In this document: positions 8,944 through 17,277 of the stretch, piece by piece
How the letters are laid out: every line of letters starts with the position of its first letter
Numbering within the stretch: position 1 is the first letter of the stretch
NCBI RefSeq assembly: GCF_017313265.1
Contig: NZ_JAFLQZ010000004.1
Span: 248,001 to 312,000 of the forward strand
DNA length: 64,000 nucleotides
Reading direction: 5' to 3'
From: Hymenobacter telluris
GTDB lineage: Bacteria > Bacteroidota > Bacteroidia > Cytophagales > Hymenobacteraceae
Notes under the pieces: generated by a model
The model's input: the letters and a program-made list of their open reading frames with translations, nothing else
What the model was told of the DNA's origin: nothing
The model's database searches: none
Program-made: the position numbers and the translations under genes

Positions 8944-9951
8944 TTACGGCATGCCGGCGCCGCCGCTTGAGCCATACACCTGCCCGGTGGCGTAGCTAGC
9001 CAGCGGGTCGGCGAGTAGCACGTAGATACCGGCCAGCTCGGCCGGTTGCCCCGGCCGTTTCATGGGCGTATCGCCTCCGAATTTCACTAGCTTCTCTTGC
9101 GTGGCGCCGCCGCTCACTTGCAACGGTGTCCAGATGGGGCCCGGTGCTACACCGTTCACCCGGATGCCTTTTGGGGCGAGCTGCTTGGCCAGGGAACGAA
9201 CGTAATTGGTAGTAGCCGCCTTGGTTTGCGCGTAATCGTAGAGGTCGGCTGAGGGGTCAGTGGCCTGCTCGGAAGTGGTACCAATGATGGCCGAACCAGG
9301 TTTCAGGTGCGGCAGGGCTGCCTTGATAATCCAGAATGGCGCGTAGATATTGGTTTTCATCGTGGCGTCGAAGTCCTCGGTTGAAAGGTCCAGTATCGAC
9401 TGGCGCTGCTGCTGCCGGGCCGCATTGCTGACCACAATATCGAGGCCGCCGAGTTGGCGCACCGCCTCCTCTACCAGCTTCTTGCAGAAGGCTTCGTCGC
9501 GCAAGTCGCCGGGAATGGCCACGGCTTTCTGGCCGGCAGCTTTTATCAACGCAATTACTTCTTTGGCGTCGGCTTCTTCAGCCGGCAGGTAGTTGATGGC
9601 CACATCGGCCCCTTCGCGGGCGTAAGCAATGGCAGCCGCACGGCCCATACCTGAGTCGCCGCCCGTAATGAGAGCTTTACGCCCTTTCAGGCGGCCCGAG
9701 CCTTTGTAGCTTTTCTCGCCGTGGTCGGGCAAAGGCTCCATTTTGCTGGCTAGCCCTGGCCACGGCTGCTGCTGGCTTTTGAAGGGCGGCTTGGGGTAGG
9801 CAGTAGTGGGGTCTTTGAGCGGCTCGGCAGCGGGTTCGGCAGCACCTATGGCCCCTTCAGCAGATAAGACCGGTCCGACAGTGGCTACGGCTAAGCTGGC
9901 GCCTAATCCACTGAGTATCTGACGGCGGCTAAGTTTGTTTTCTTCTAGCAT
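8944..9951 (-). CDS. SDR family oxidoreductase with Tat-like signal
   Basis: A classical short-chain dehydrogenase, 335 residues. The N-terminus has SRRQILSGLG followed by a hydrophobic stretch, a Tat-type signal, consistent with export of a folded NAD(P)-bound enzyme. The Rossmann motif TGGDSGMG is near residue 95, the NAAR-type motif follows (VSNAARQQQ), and the catalytic Tyr/Lys is in YDYAQTKAA. It matches the exported YhdF/YgfF-like group often labelled glucose or ribitol dehydrogenase; the substrate is unknown. It is divergent from the S24 regulator. Confidence 0.9.
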   Translation of the reverse strand: MLEENKLSRRQILSGLGASLAVATVGPVLSAEGAIGAAEPAAEPLKDPTTAYPKPPFKSQQQPWPGLASKMEPLPDHGEKSYKGSGRLKGRKALITGGDSGMGRAAAIAYAREGADVAINYLPAEEADAKEVIALIKAAGQKAVAIPGDLRDEAFCKKLVEEAVRQLGGLDIVVSNAARQQQRQSILDLSTEDFDATMKTNIYAPFWIIKAALPHLKPGSAIIGTTSEQATDPSADLYDYAQTKAATTNYVRSLAKQLAPKGIRVNGVAPGPIWTPLQVSGGATQEKLVKFGGDTPMKRPGQPAELAGIYVLLADPLASYATGQVYGSSGGAGMP

Positions 9952-10120
9952 GAGTTAAGTGTGCAGTTACGGTTTGTTTATCTGCGTACGTACATGGTAG
10001 GGGCCACAGTTGCTAGCGTCCAGCTCAAACAGGCCCGAGCCGGCTAGCAACTGCAAGGGGCTAACCGGCTCCCCCGCACACCGGCCACGCAACAGCTCCC
10101 TGAACGGCGGAACCAAAAAT

Positions 10121-10145
10121 AATTAGCAAAAATTTTCAGCTAATT
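10121..10145. promoter_or_regulatory. candidate operator palindrome upstream of the S24 regulator
   Basis: Perfect 7-bp arms AATTAGC and GCTAATT, 11-nt spacer, in the AT-rich intergenic region about 85 bp before the regulator ATG and between divergent genes. The location fits an autoregulatory site that could also control the SDR gene. The rest of 9952-10230 shows no gene. Confidence 0.35.
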
Positions 10146-10230
10146 GAATTAGTATTCTCGTTATAGGGTTCGTACTTTCACGAGCCGGTAACTATCTACC
10201 GTTGAAGCCTTTTTTCGGCTCCCCTGCACC

Positions 10231-11034
10231 ATGATTAACACGAATCTTAAATTCTGGCGGCGCGAACTGGCCCTGACGCAGGCCCAGATGGCCGAAAAGC
10301 TTGGCATCAAACGTTCTCTGGTGGGCGCTTACGAAGAAGGCCGTGCCGAACCCAAGCTGACTACTCTGGTTAACATGGCCCGCCTGTTTGGCATTACGCT
10401 GGACGCGCTGGTAACCACTGACTTTAGCAAAAAGAAGAACGCCAAGGCGGCGCTGCTCCAGCTGCAGCCCGCTACCACCGAGCCCACTCGGCCCGGCGGC
10501 GGCAACGGCCTGCGTATACTGGCTCTCACAGTTGATAAAGAACAAAACGAGAACATCGAGCTGGTGCCCCAGAAAGCCGCAGCCGGCTACCTCAACGGCT
10601 ACGCCGATCCGGAGTATTTAGAGGAGCTGCCGAAGTTCCGCCTACCGATGCTGGGCACTGGCGGCACGTACCGCGCCTTCGAAATCAGCGGCGACTCGAT
10701 GCTGCCCATTGCCAGCGGCACGGTTATCGTGGGCCGCTACGTAGACGACTGGCTGACGCTGAAAGACGGTACGCCGTGCATTGTGGTGAGTTCCAAGGAA
10801 GGCATCGTGTTCAAGCGGGTGTTCAACCGGCTCAAGCAAGGCGCCATGTTGGCCCTGCACTCCGATAACCCACTGTATTCGCCCTACGAAATCGACGTGG
10901 AGGATGTGGTGGAAATCTGGGAAGCCAAAGCCTACATCAGCAGCACCTTCCCCATTGCCGACCTTTCGCTGAACCGCTTGGCTAGCATTGTGCTGGACTT
11001 GCAGCAGCAGGTTTCTACCATGAAAAAGGCTTAG
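10231..11034 (+). CDS. LexA-like HTH/S24 autocleaving repressor
   Basis: 267 residues: an XRE helix-turn-helix (about 5-65) joined to a peptidase S24 domain. The Ser-Lys dyad is Ser156 in GDSMLP and Lys195 in VFKRVF, and a canonical Ala-Gly scissile site is present at Ala118-Gly119 (KAAAGYL). The protein therefore has all parts needed for RecA-stimulated or spontaneous self-cleavage, as in LexA and phage CI. No phage genes are nearby, so it is likely a chromosomal stress regulator. Its targets are not known; the palindrome at 10121 is a candidate. Confidence 0.9.
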   Translation: MINTNLKFWRRELALTQAQMAEKLGIKRSLVGAYEEGRAEPKLTTLVNMARLFGITLDALVTTDFSKKKNAKAALLQLQPATTEPTRPGGGNGLRILALTVDKEQNENIELVPQKAAAGYLNGYADPEYLEELPKFRLPMLGTGGTYRAFEISGDSMLPIASGTVIVGRYVDDWLTLKDGTPCIVVSSKEGIVFKRVFNRLKQGAMLALHSDNPLYSPYEIDVEDVVEIWEAKAYISSTFPIADLSLNRLASIVLDLQQQVSTMKKA

Positions 11035-11066
11035 GAACGAATCTTAGATTCCGACATTTAGTAGAT

Positions 11067-11104
11067 ACACAGCCCACCTGGCACTGCGCCAGGTGGGCTG
11101 TGTG
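11067..11104 (+). terminator. hairpin after the S24 regulator
   Basis: Arms ACACAGCCCACCTGGC and GCCAGGTGGGCTGTGT around a 4-6 nt loop, about 33 bases after the stop. No T-run follows, so termination may be weak. Confidence 0.6.
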
Positions 11105-11210
11105 TTACTAGCCGTTGCGTAACTCGGCTAACGTACGCAAAGCGCTGCTGGCATTAACTTCCGGCCGCTACGTTGCGTAAGCCAAGCACACAACTCAACC
11201 GCGACTCATT

Positions 11211-11930
11211 ATGATCAACATAGTTCCTGCCACCGACCGTCACCATGCCGCTCCCGTTGCGTGGCTCAACAGCTATTTCCTGTTCAGCTTTGCCGACTAC
11301 TACGACCCTAAAAACGTGCAGTTCGGCCCGTTGCGCGTGTTCAACGACGATACCGTGCAAGGAGAGTCGGGGTTTCCGCAGCATCCGCACTCGGAAATGG
11401 AAATCGTGACGCTGGTGCTGGAAGGCGAATTGTACCACGAGGATACGATGGGCAACAAGGCTACCATCAAAAAGGGCGACGTGCAGCGCATGACGGCCGG
11501 CACCGGCCTGGCCCATTCCGAGCAAAACCGCACCGACAAAGCCGTGCAGCTATACCAGTTGTGGTTTTTGTCGAACCAGAAAGGCCTGGCTCCTAGCTAC
11601 GAGCAGAAAGATGTGGACTTCCTGGACACCAAGAACGAATTGGTGCCGCTGGTATCGGGCCAGAAGGTGCTGGAAGACGTGGTGTATATGAATTCCAACA
11701 CCACCATATACTGGTGTAATTTGCGGGAGGACAAGACGGTTACGTTCCGAACGTTTCCCATCCGCAACACCTTCATTTACGTAAGAGAAGGCTCACTCTA
11801 CATCAACGGCATCGACCTAGGCCCCAACGACCAGGTGCGCGCTACTGATGAGCATGTGCTGGAAATCAGGGCTTCCAAAGACGCTCAATTCATCCTCATT
11901 GACTTACCCGCCAGCGAGGCCAACTATTAA
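11211..11930 (+). CDS. pirin family protein (YhhW-like bicupin)
   Basis: 239 residues with the N-terminal cupin motif HPHSEMEIVTLVLEGEL and HED that provides the metal ligands in pirins, and a second degenerate cupin half. YhhW-type pirins show quercetin 2,3-dioxygenase activity in vitro; the physiological role is uncertain. The same-strand GAF protein begins 16 bases downstream, so the two are probably co-transcribed. Confidence 0.9.
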   Translation: MINIVPATDRHHAAPVAWLNSYFLFSFADYYDPKNVQFGPLRVFNDDTVQGESGFPQHPHSEMEIVTLVLEGELYHEDTMGNKATIKKGDVQRMTAGTGLAHSEQNRTDKAVQLYQLWFLSNQKGLAPSYEQKDVDFLDTKNELVPLVSGQKVLEDVVYMNSNTTIYWCNLREDKTVTFRTFPIRNTFIYVREGSLYINGIDLGPNDQVRATDEHVLEIRASKDAQFILIDLPASEANY

Positions 11931-11946
11931 CGCTCCTAGCACTCAC

Positions 11947-12660
11947 TTGACTGCTTTCCCTACTTCCCTGATTCCTGAAAACGAGGCGACACGGCTACGC
12001 ACCTTGCGGCTCTACCAGATTGCTAATACCACACCCGAACCCATCTTCGATGACTACGTGGCGTGGGCGGCCCAGCTTTTCAACACGCCTATCTCCTTGA
12101 TTTCCCTGGTCGATGAGAACTACGTGTATTTCAAGGCTGTAGCTGGGGCCGAAGGCGTACCGGGGCTAGCACGTACGGAAAGCATGTGCTCCGCCGCTAT
12201 TCTGCCTGATGTACCAGTGGTGCTAACCGACTATAAGGCCGAAAGCTGCGAGCTAATAAAGCCTGACGTTGCACAGGCGCTCGGCCTCAATTTTTATGCT
12301 GGTGCAGCCTTGCAGATGCCTGATGGTTCGCGGATTGGCATGCTAGCCGTTATCGGGCGCGAGGCGCGTGGCCTCTCCACCAACGAAGCTACCGTGCTCA
12401 AACGGTTGGCCGATTTGGTCAGCAAGACCATTGAGCTTCGCTTTAATTACCTGAGTACAGAGCAAGACCAAGCGTGGGAAAACACTCAAGCCGAATTAGC
12501 TGAAACCCTCGACGACAATACCACGCTGGCCCGCTACCTCACCAACCGCAACAACGGCATCAACTTGGATGAGGAAGAAACATTAGACCTCATACTCCGC
12601 CGCCTCAACGGTGTAGACAAGGTGCTGAAGAGGCGGATGAGCGAGGCGCTGGCAGCATAA
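11947..12660 (+). CDS. GAF domain protein
   Basis: A GAF domain (about residues 18-165, with the family pattern around SLVDENYVYFKAVAG and TESMCSAAIL) followed by a helical C-terminus, no output enzyme. Such stand-alone GAF proteins are usually small-molecule or redox sensors. The TTG at 11947 is chosen because it lies just after the pirin stop and gives the natural N-terminus; an ATG at 11848 would overlap the pirin gene by 83 bp out of frame. Confidence 0.8.
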   Translation: MTAFPTSLIPENEATRLRTLRLYQIANTTPEPIFDDYVAWAAQLFNTPISLISLVDENYVYFKAVAGAEGVPGLARTESMCSAAILPDVPVVLTDYKAESCELIKPDVAQALGLNFYAGAALQMPDGSRIGMLAVIGREARGLSTNEATVLKRLADLVSKTIELRFNYLSTEQDQAWENTQAELAETLDDNTTLARYLTNRNNGINLDEEETLDLILRRLNGVDKVLKRRMSEALAA

Positions 12661-12686
12661 GTCTATCTGTAAGCTCCAGCAAACAT

Positions 12687-12734
12687 TAAAAACAGAAAAG
12701 CCAGCTTTCAAAAAAGCTGGCTTTTCTGTTTTTA
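12687..12734. terminator. bidirectional intrinsic terminator
   Basis: A-run, 20-bp stem containing AAAAGCCAGCTT and AAGCTGGCTTTT, then a T-run. It ends both the GAF transcript and the opposing small gene. Confidence 0.9.
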
Positions 12735-12738
12735 ACAG

Positions 12739-13032
12739 TTACAACTCTTCTATTTCAACTTTCGCGTTAGTTAGCAGCAAAAAATCAATAAGATGCCGGA
12801 AGACAATGGCAGCTTCATTGGTTGCAGTAAGATGGTCGCAAAAATAAATTCCTTTGGCTTCAAATGCCAAAGAAACAAGAGGCCAATCAGGTTGCGAATT
12901 ATTTACGCTATCCTTCAGCGCCACATGCCATAATGAACTATTGGACTCAGCTATTGCAAAACGTCGTTGCAGAAAATGCAAGATAGGTGCTGGATCAAAC
13001 GTAGAAGTACATAGCCTATATTCCCGTCCCAT
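12739..13032 (-). CDS. hypothetical protein
   Basis: 97 residues, no recognised family, no signal peptide or membrane segment. It starts two bases after the M2 peptidase stop on the same strand, so it is probably translated from the peptidase transcript. Its base composition is lower in GC than the peptidase gene. The opposite strand has only a shorter frame here. Confidence 0.6.
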   Translation of the reverse strand: MGREYRLCTSTFDPAPILHFLQRRFAIAESNSSLWHVALKDSVNNSQPDWPLVSLAFEAKGIYFCDHLTATNEAAIVFRHLIDFLLLTNAKVEIEEL

Positions 13033-13034
13033 AC

Positions 13035-14888
13035 TTACATCGTGTATTTACGGCCTTTGTTCTGCTGTTTCAAATAAGCCATTAGCGGCTCGAAATACTC
13101 GACCATGGCGCGAGCCGAGAGGTCTTCGCCGGTTTTTTCCTTAAGCACGGCGCGCCAGTCTTTGCTGGCACCGGGGCGCATGATGTCGGCCAGGAACGTG
13201 CCCACTTCTTTGCTACCGTAGTAGTTGGTGGTGTGCGGGTCCTGCTTGAGGATTTTCTTGGCAATGTGGTCGTGGAGCTGGAACAGGATGACGTACGACA
13301 GGGCGTAGTCGTAGTACTGCGCGGGGTCGTCGTTGATGTGGGTTTTGGTGGCGGGGTCGAGGTATTGCTCACTGCGCGTGGTGGGCGGCACGATGCCCTG
13401 GTACTTTTTGGCTAGCTCCCACCACTTGGCGTTGAGCTGGTCGGCGGGCAGCTTATCGGCGTAGAAGCTGTTTTCCCATTCGCTCATCACCCCCGAGGCA
13501 AACGGGATGAAGGTGGCGTAATTGAGGGCTTCCTTGAGTAGCGTTTGGGTTTCGTTGGTTTGGGTTTTGGCGTCCACTAGGTTCAGGCCCGTCAGGAAGG
13601 GCTTTTGGGTGGCGGCCAGGCCCATCAGGCTGCCCATAGCCTCGTGGTAGGCGCGGTTGGCACCAGTGCGCAGGAGCACCGGCACCTCGGGGTTGGTGTA
13701 GGTGAGGTAATAGTAGATGTGGCCCAGCTCGTGGTGAGTGGTTTCGTACCACTCGGTATTGCCTTCCACGCTCATCAGGCTGCGCACGTCCTGGTCGAGG
13801 TTCATGTGCCAGGCCGAGGCGTGGTTGTTCTTCTTGTAGGTGGCTGCTTTGGGCAGCGGATAGAGGCTGCTTTTCTCGTAGAACACCGGCGGCAGCGCCG
13901 GGAAGCCCAGGCTCTGGTAGAACCGCTCGGCTTGTTGCACCTGCCATTCTGCCCCCTTCTTGGCTAGTATTGGGTCCAGGTTCAGGCCTTTTACTTCCAC
14001 CATGGCGCTCCAATCCTGGCCCCAGCGGTTGGGCAGCCAGTGCGCGGGCAGATAGTCGGGCACTTGCTTCTGGTTGTATTTCTTGGCCAGCTCGTAGCGG
14101 GCGTAGGTGTGCAGCTCGCGGTACAGGGGGCGTAGCTCGTCGTTGAGCTTACGCACCAGCGTCATCATTTCCTCCCGGCTCATGCCGTAGTCGGAGGCCT
14201 GGTAGGTGAAGTAGTCGGGGTAGCCGAGGGCCTGCACGGTTTGGTTGCGTAGGTCGCGCAGGTTGAGCAGGCCGTCTTTGAGCGTGGGGCCGATGGCCTT
14301 GCTGGCTTCCCACACCTGCTGGCGCTTGGCAGGGTTCTTTTCTTTGCGCAGCAGTTCGTCGAGGTCGTTGGTGGTGACGGACTTGCCGGCGTATTGGTAG
14401 TCGTAGCCGTAGAGCCTCTCGGTTTGCGCAGCTTCGGCGGCAATGCGGCGCTTCACCACGTCGGCCACGGTCTGCGGGTTGTTGGCGGCAGCGTAGAGCG
14501 CCGTTTGCAGCTGCTTGATTTGCAGCTCGGTAAGGTCGGCCTTATGTTCCAGCAGCCCTTTGATGGTGACAATATTCTCGGTGCTCCCCGTAAAGGCGGC
14601 CATGCGGCCGTTGGCGCGGGTGGTAGCGCCGGCGTTGCTGGTGTCACCGGCCACAATGTGCGTGTTGGAACGCCACTCTGCCTCGCTCGACTGGGTGTAG
14701 AGACGCTGGTACTCGTTGGAATAGTTAATCAAAAACTCCTCGGCTTGCGCGCGGTAGTCTTGGGGCGCTGGCGGCGCGGAAGCCGTGGTTTCAGTGGCAG
14801 CAGGTGTGGTAGTAGCTGGCGTTTTGGCCGTAGGCGCGCAGGCAGCCAGCGTGGCAGCCGTTAGTAGAGGCAGGAAGGTTTTCTTCAT
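13035..14888 (-). CDS. M2 family metallopeptidase lipoprotein (ACE-like)
   Basis: A 617-residue zinc dipeptidyl carboxypeptidase of the angiotensin-converting-enzyme family. Lipoprotein signal with lipobox LAAC (Cys17), Thr/Ala-rich linker, then the M2 catalytic domain. The zinc site is HELGH at 386-390 with the third ligand Glu416 in YHEAMGS. Length is normal for a single-domain bacterial ACE. It likely trims dipeptides from peptides in the periplasm. No associated transport genes are present. Confidence 0.93.
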   Translation of the reverse strand: MKKTFLPLLTAATLAACAPTAKTPATTTPAATETTASAPPAPQDYRAQAEEFLINYSNEYQRLYTQSSEAEWRSNTHIVAGDTSNAGATTRANGRMAAFTGSTENIVTIKGLLEHKADLTELQIKQLQTALYAAANNPQTVADVVKRRIAAEAAQTERLYGYDYQYAGKSVTTNDLDELLRKEKNPAKRQQVWEASKAIGPTLKDGLLNLRDLRNQTVQALGYPDYFTYQASDYGMSREEMMTLVRKLNDELRPLYRELHTYARYELAKKYNQKQVPDYLPAHWLPNRWGQDWSAMVEVKGLNLDPILAKKGAEWQVQQAERFYQSLGFPALPPVFYEKSSLYPLPKAATYKKNNHASAWHMNLDQDVRSLMSVEGNTEWYETTHHELGHIYYYLTYTNPEVPVLLRTGANRAYHEAMGSLMGLAATQKPFLTGLNLVDAKTQTNETQTLLKEALNYATFIPFASGVMSEWENSFYADKLPADQLNAKWWELAKKYQGIVPPTTRSEQYLDPATKTHINDDPAQYYDYALSYVILFQLHDHIAKKILKQDPHTTNYYGSKEVGTFLADIMRPGASKDWRAVLKEKTGEDLSARAMVEYFEPLMAYLKQQNKGRKYTM

Positions 14889-14988
14889 ACCAGCAAAGCT
14901 AGAACTTCCCGCGAATCAACCAGAGGCACGTTTGCCAAGCAGAGGTGATATAAACATGTTACTTTTGATTAATAACAGAATCTAAAAA

Positions 14989-15483
14989 ATGTTAAGATTT
15001 ATTATCAAGGCGCTTATTACCCTAGGCGTATTGGCTACGACGCTCATTATTATACTTATCGTAGTATTAAATAACGACGAGAAAGACAGAGCTGCAAAAA
15101 GTGCTTATATCTCTACATTTTTCACCCATCCTCAATCAAAAGGAACTTGGCTTGCAGAAGACGGTGATTCAAAGCTATGTGGCAAACTAGAGCTACTTAT
15201 AACAAAAGATTCTACTTACTATGGGGATAGGGTTTTCGGTGATGGGCACCATGAGTCTTATTATAGGATAAAAGCAGATTCTATTCACACAGAAGGCCAC
15301 TATGGACTTGGCGCATCAATGCAAGTCAGAAACGACAGCCTATTTTTGATCTACCCCAAAAGGCAGTACAACTGGTCTTGGTTTATTGAGGAGGCAAACG
15401 CTGACAGGTTCACTCTGCGAGGAGATTCATATACCATGACTTTTGTCAAAGTAGCTGACGATAAGATAGCTGGTCACTTGTAA
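14989..15483 (+). CDS. hypothetical membrane-anchored protein, low-GC
   Basis: 164 residues. One strong hydrophobic segment (about 4-28) acts as a signal anchor; the rest is a predicted secreted beta-rich domain with several Tyr/Trp residues. No family recognised. It is far more AT-rich than its neighbours and stands alone between opposing genes, which suggests horizontal acquisition. Confidence 0.65.
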   Translation: MLRFIIKALITLGVLATTLIIILIVVLNNDEKDRAAKSAYISTFFTHPQSKGTWLAEDGDSKLCGKLELLITKDSTYYGDRVFGDGHHESYYRIKADSIHTEGHYGLGASMQVRNDSLFLIYPKRQYNWSWFIEEANADRFTLRGDSYTMTFVKVADDKIAGHL

Positions 15484-15507
15484 AGTGGCCATTATGATTG
15501 ACTCTCC

Positions 15508-16446
15508 TCACGCTGCTTGCTGCAACAAATGGCACTCCTTATACTTCTTACCGCTGCCACACGGGCACGGGTCGTTGCGGCCGAACTTGCGGCGGCTGCG
15601 CAGGGTTTTCAGCCATTCGCGCGGGTCCACGGCCAGGCGTAGAAAACGCTTCTTGGGGTTTTGGCGAAAGGCCCGCAGGAGCAGCTGGTATAGCTCGGGG
15701 TGATGCTCTTGGAGCTTCTCGGGCTTCTCGAAGAAATACTCTGTCACAACGGCAAAGAACTCGGCCTCATTAGTGGCGGCGTAGTCGTTGATTTCCGAGT
15801 CGCCGGCCCGGATGGCGGCTATTTCGCGCTCCATTACCTCGGCCCAGGGCTTAAGCAATTCGGGCGGCAACGTGGTGGCGGGCACCCCATCAATAGTACC
15901 GTCGGCGGCGTCGAGCAGGTGCGCAAACTCATGGATGCCCACGTTCTGCCGGTCCAGCGCATCGCGGAAACCTTGTTCCAACGAAGCTTTGGAGAGGTGC
16001 ATGTAGCGGGAAGTCTGGAAGTTGCGGACGCTGCCCAGCAACGTGCCGGCCAGCGGGGCCACCTCCTGGTTGGGATTCTGCTGCTCTTTCCAGGCGTCGG
16101 GCACCACTAACACCTCGCTCAGGTTGCCGTATTCCCAATCGGGGAAGCCAAACACCGGAATTACGGCCGAGGCGGCTACCAGCAGCCGGGTGGCATCGTC
16201 TATTTCGGTTTGCACGCCCGTAATCCGGGTTTGGGCCAGAAACACCTGCACCCGCTTCTCGAAGCGCTGCTTGTCGCCGGGCGTGAGCGACAAATAAAAA
16301 GCCACCCGCTCGGTCAGAATCTGCCGCCAAGCGGCTGGGAAATCCTCAGCCAACGCCGCTGCCTTCTCGCGCGACTCGCGGGTGACATACCGGTAAAACA
16401 GAAAGACTACCGCCGCAACGAAGGCGGCAAAAACCCAGTATTGCAT
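15508..16446 (-). CDS. MtfA-like zinc peptidase with C-terminal SEC-C motif
   Basis: 312 residues. A hydrophobic N-terminus (3-20) is followed by an M90/MtfA peptidase domain with the zinc motif HEFAH (172-176) and the downstream Glu in NEAEFF (about 227). In enterobacteria MtfA regulates the glucose PTS through Mlc; neither is expected here. The C-terminus carries a SEC-C zinc motif CPCGSGKKYKECH (294-306), as in SecA tails that bind SecB and ribosomes. This fusion suggests a peptidase directed to translation or export. The role is an inference. Confidence 0.88.
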   Translation of the reverse strand: MQYWVFAAFVAAVVFLFYRYVTRESREKAAALAEDFPAAWRQILTERVAFYLSLTPGDKQRFEKRVQVFLAQTRITGVQTEIDDATRLLVAASAVIPVFGFPDWEYGNLSEVLVVPDAWKEQQNPNQEVAPLAGTLLGSVRNFQTSRYMHLSKASLEQGFRDALDRQNVGIHEFAHLLDAADGTIDGVPATTLPPELLKPWAEVMEREIAAIRAGDSEINDYAATNEAEFFAVVTEYFFEKPEKLQEHHPELYQLLLRAFRQNPKKRFLRLAVDPREWLKTLRSRRKFGRNDPCPCGSGKKYKECHLLQQAA

Positions 16447-16495
16447 GGCCCGCTAAACGGCCAATCGGGCGTTTGGTTGTTGGGCGGTACCGGGG

Positions 16496-16649
16496 ACCTC
16501 ACCCCCTAGCCCCCTCTCCAAAAGAGAGGGGGGACTAGCTTTAGTTGGGCTAGTAGCTACTAGCTGTTGGCTATTAGCTTTTGCTAGCGCTAGAGCAAAC
16601 TAGAAACTAGTCCCCCCTCTCTTTTGGAGAGGGGGCTAGGGGGTGAGGT
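16496..16649. repeat. perfect 43-bp inverted repeat (ACCTCACCCCC family)
   Basis: Arms 16496-16538 and 16607-16649 are exact reverse complements around a 68-nt core made of 'TAGCT'-like microrepeats. Each arm also holds its own inner palindrome (CCCCTCTCC AAAA GAGAGGGG). The same 37-bp core occurs at 26591-26627 and 27131-27167 around the DUF559 pseudogene. The right arm supplies the stop and last three residues of the phosphatase-like gene. Confidence 0.9.
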
Positions 16650-16989
16650 ATTCTGCCAGCCGCTCGCGCAGTAAATCCTGTAATACGGCATCCAGGAACT
16701 GGAATTTGTCGGGGATGCGCAGGTTGATAACGGGTTTGCCCGTTAGCGCCTCCGGAAATTTCTGCCGCAGAATGTCGGCGTGCTTGCGCTCCATCACAAA
16801 CACCACATCGGCCCAGCCAAGGTTGCCGGCTGTTACGCGCACTCTGGCGCCCGGCTCGGTGCCGGCCGAACGTGCTTCGTAAGTAGGGTGGTTGTCAAAA
16901 AGCCGTTCGGCGGTGAGGCTGCGCCAGCGGTTCTGGCTACAGATAAAAAGCAGTTGCGAAGCGTTGGCAGGGATGGTTGGCAAAGGCAC
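16636..16989 (-). CDS. low-molecular-weight protein tyrosine phosphatase-like protein
   Basis: 117 residues, a little shorter than typical LMW-PTPs (about 150). The P-loop motif CX5R is present as CSQNRWR with a following Ser, and DK near residue 95 could supply the general acid. This compact form is common in Bacteroidota. The last residues LTP and the stop come from the inverted-repeat arm at 16607-16649, so the native C-terminus may have been replaced. Phosphatase activity is not proven by sequence. Confidence 0.75.
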   Translation of the reverse strand: MPLPTIPANASQLLFICSQNRWRSLTAERLFDNHPTYEARSAGTEPGARVRVTAGNLGWADVVFVMERKHADILRQKFPEALTGKPVINLRIPDKFQFLDAVLQDLLRERLAEYLTP

Positions 16990-17069
16990 AGGGTTGATAT
17001 GAGAGCCTAATTTACGCGCGCTATCAGACTACGTGAATAGTTGCTTAAGTGAACTGGCTAAAAGCCCGG

Positions 17070-17163
17070 CATGCAGAGGCGCAGCCGAAGCACCTCGCGT
17101 GCTGACTCAGGAGTACCCATCCAACATCAGCACGCGAGATTCCTCGACAAGCTCGGAATGACG
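17070..17163. repeat. degenerate inverted repeat, CATGCTGAGC family
   Basis: Imperfect arms (17070-17110 and 17121-17163) share the GCAGCCGAAGCA..TCGCGTGCTGA core with 18321-18416. Otherwise 16990-17277 shows no gene. Confidence 0.65.
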
Positions 17164-17277
17164 TTCGTTTCACTATTCTACTTTAGGCAATGAATAACAT
17201 CAACCAGCTATCCACAAGCTGTAATTTCTTCGGGCTCCCACCCACGACAACAAGCATCTGCGTGGCAGCCGCCGAGT

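Noticed and set aside
10231..11034. Prophage repressor
   Set aside because: HTH/S24 proteins occur in phages, but no integrase, structural or replication genes flank it.
11848..11946. Upstream ATG start for the GAF protein
   Set aside because: It would overlap the pirin gene by 83 bp in another frame and add a Ser/Pro-rich non-domain extension.
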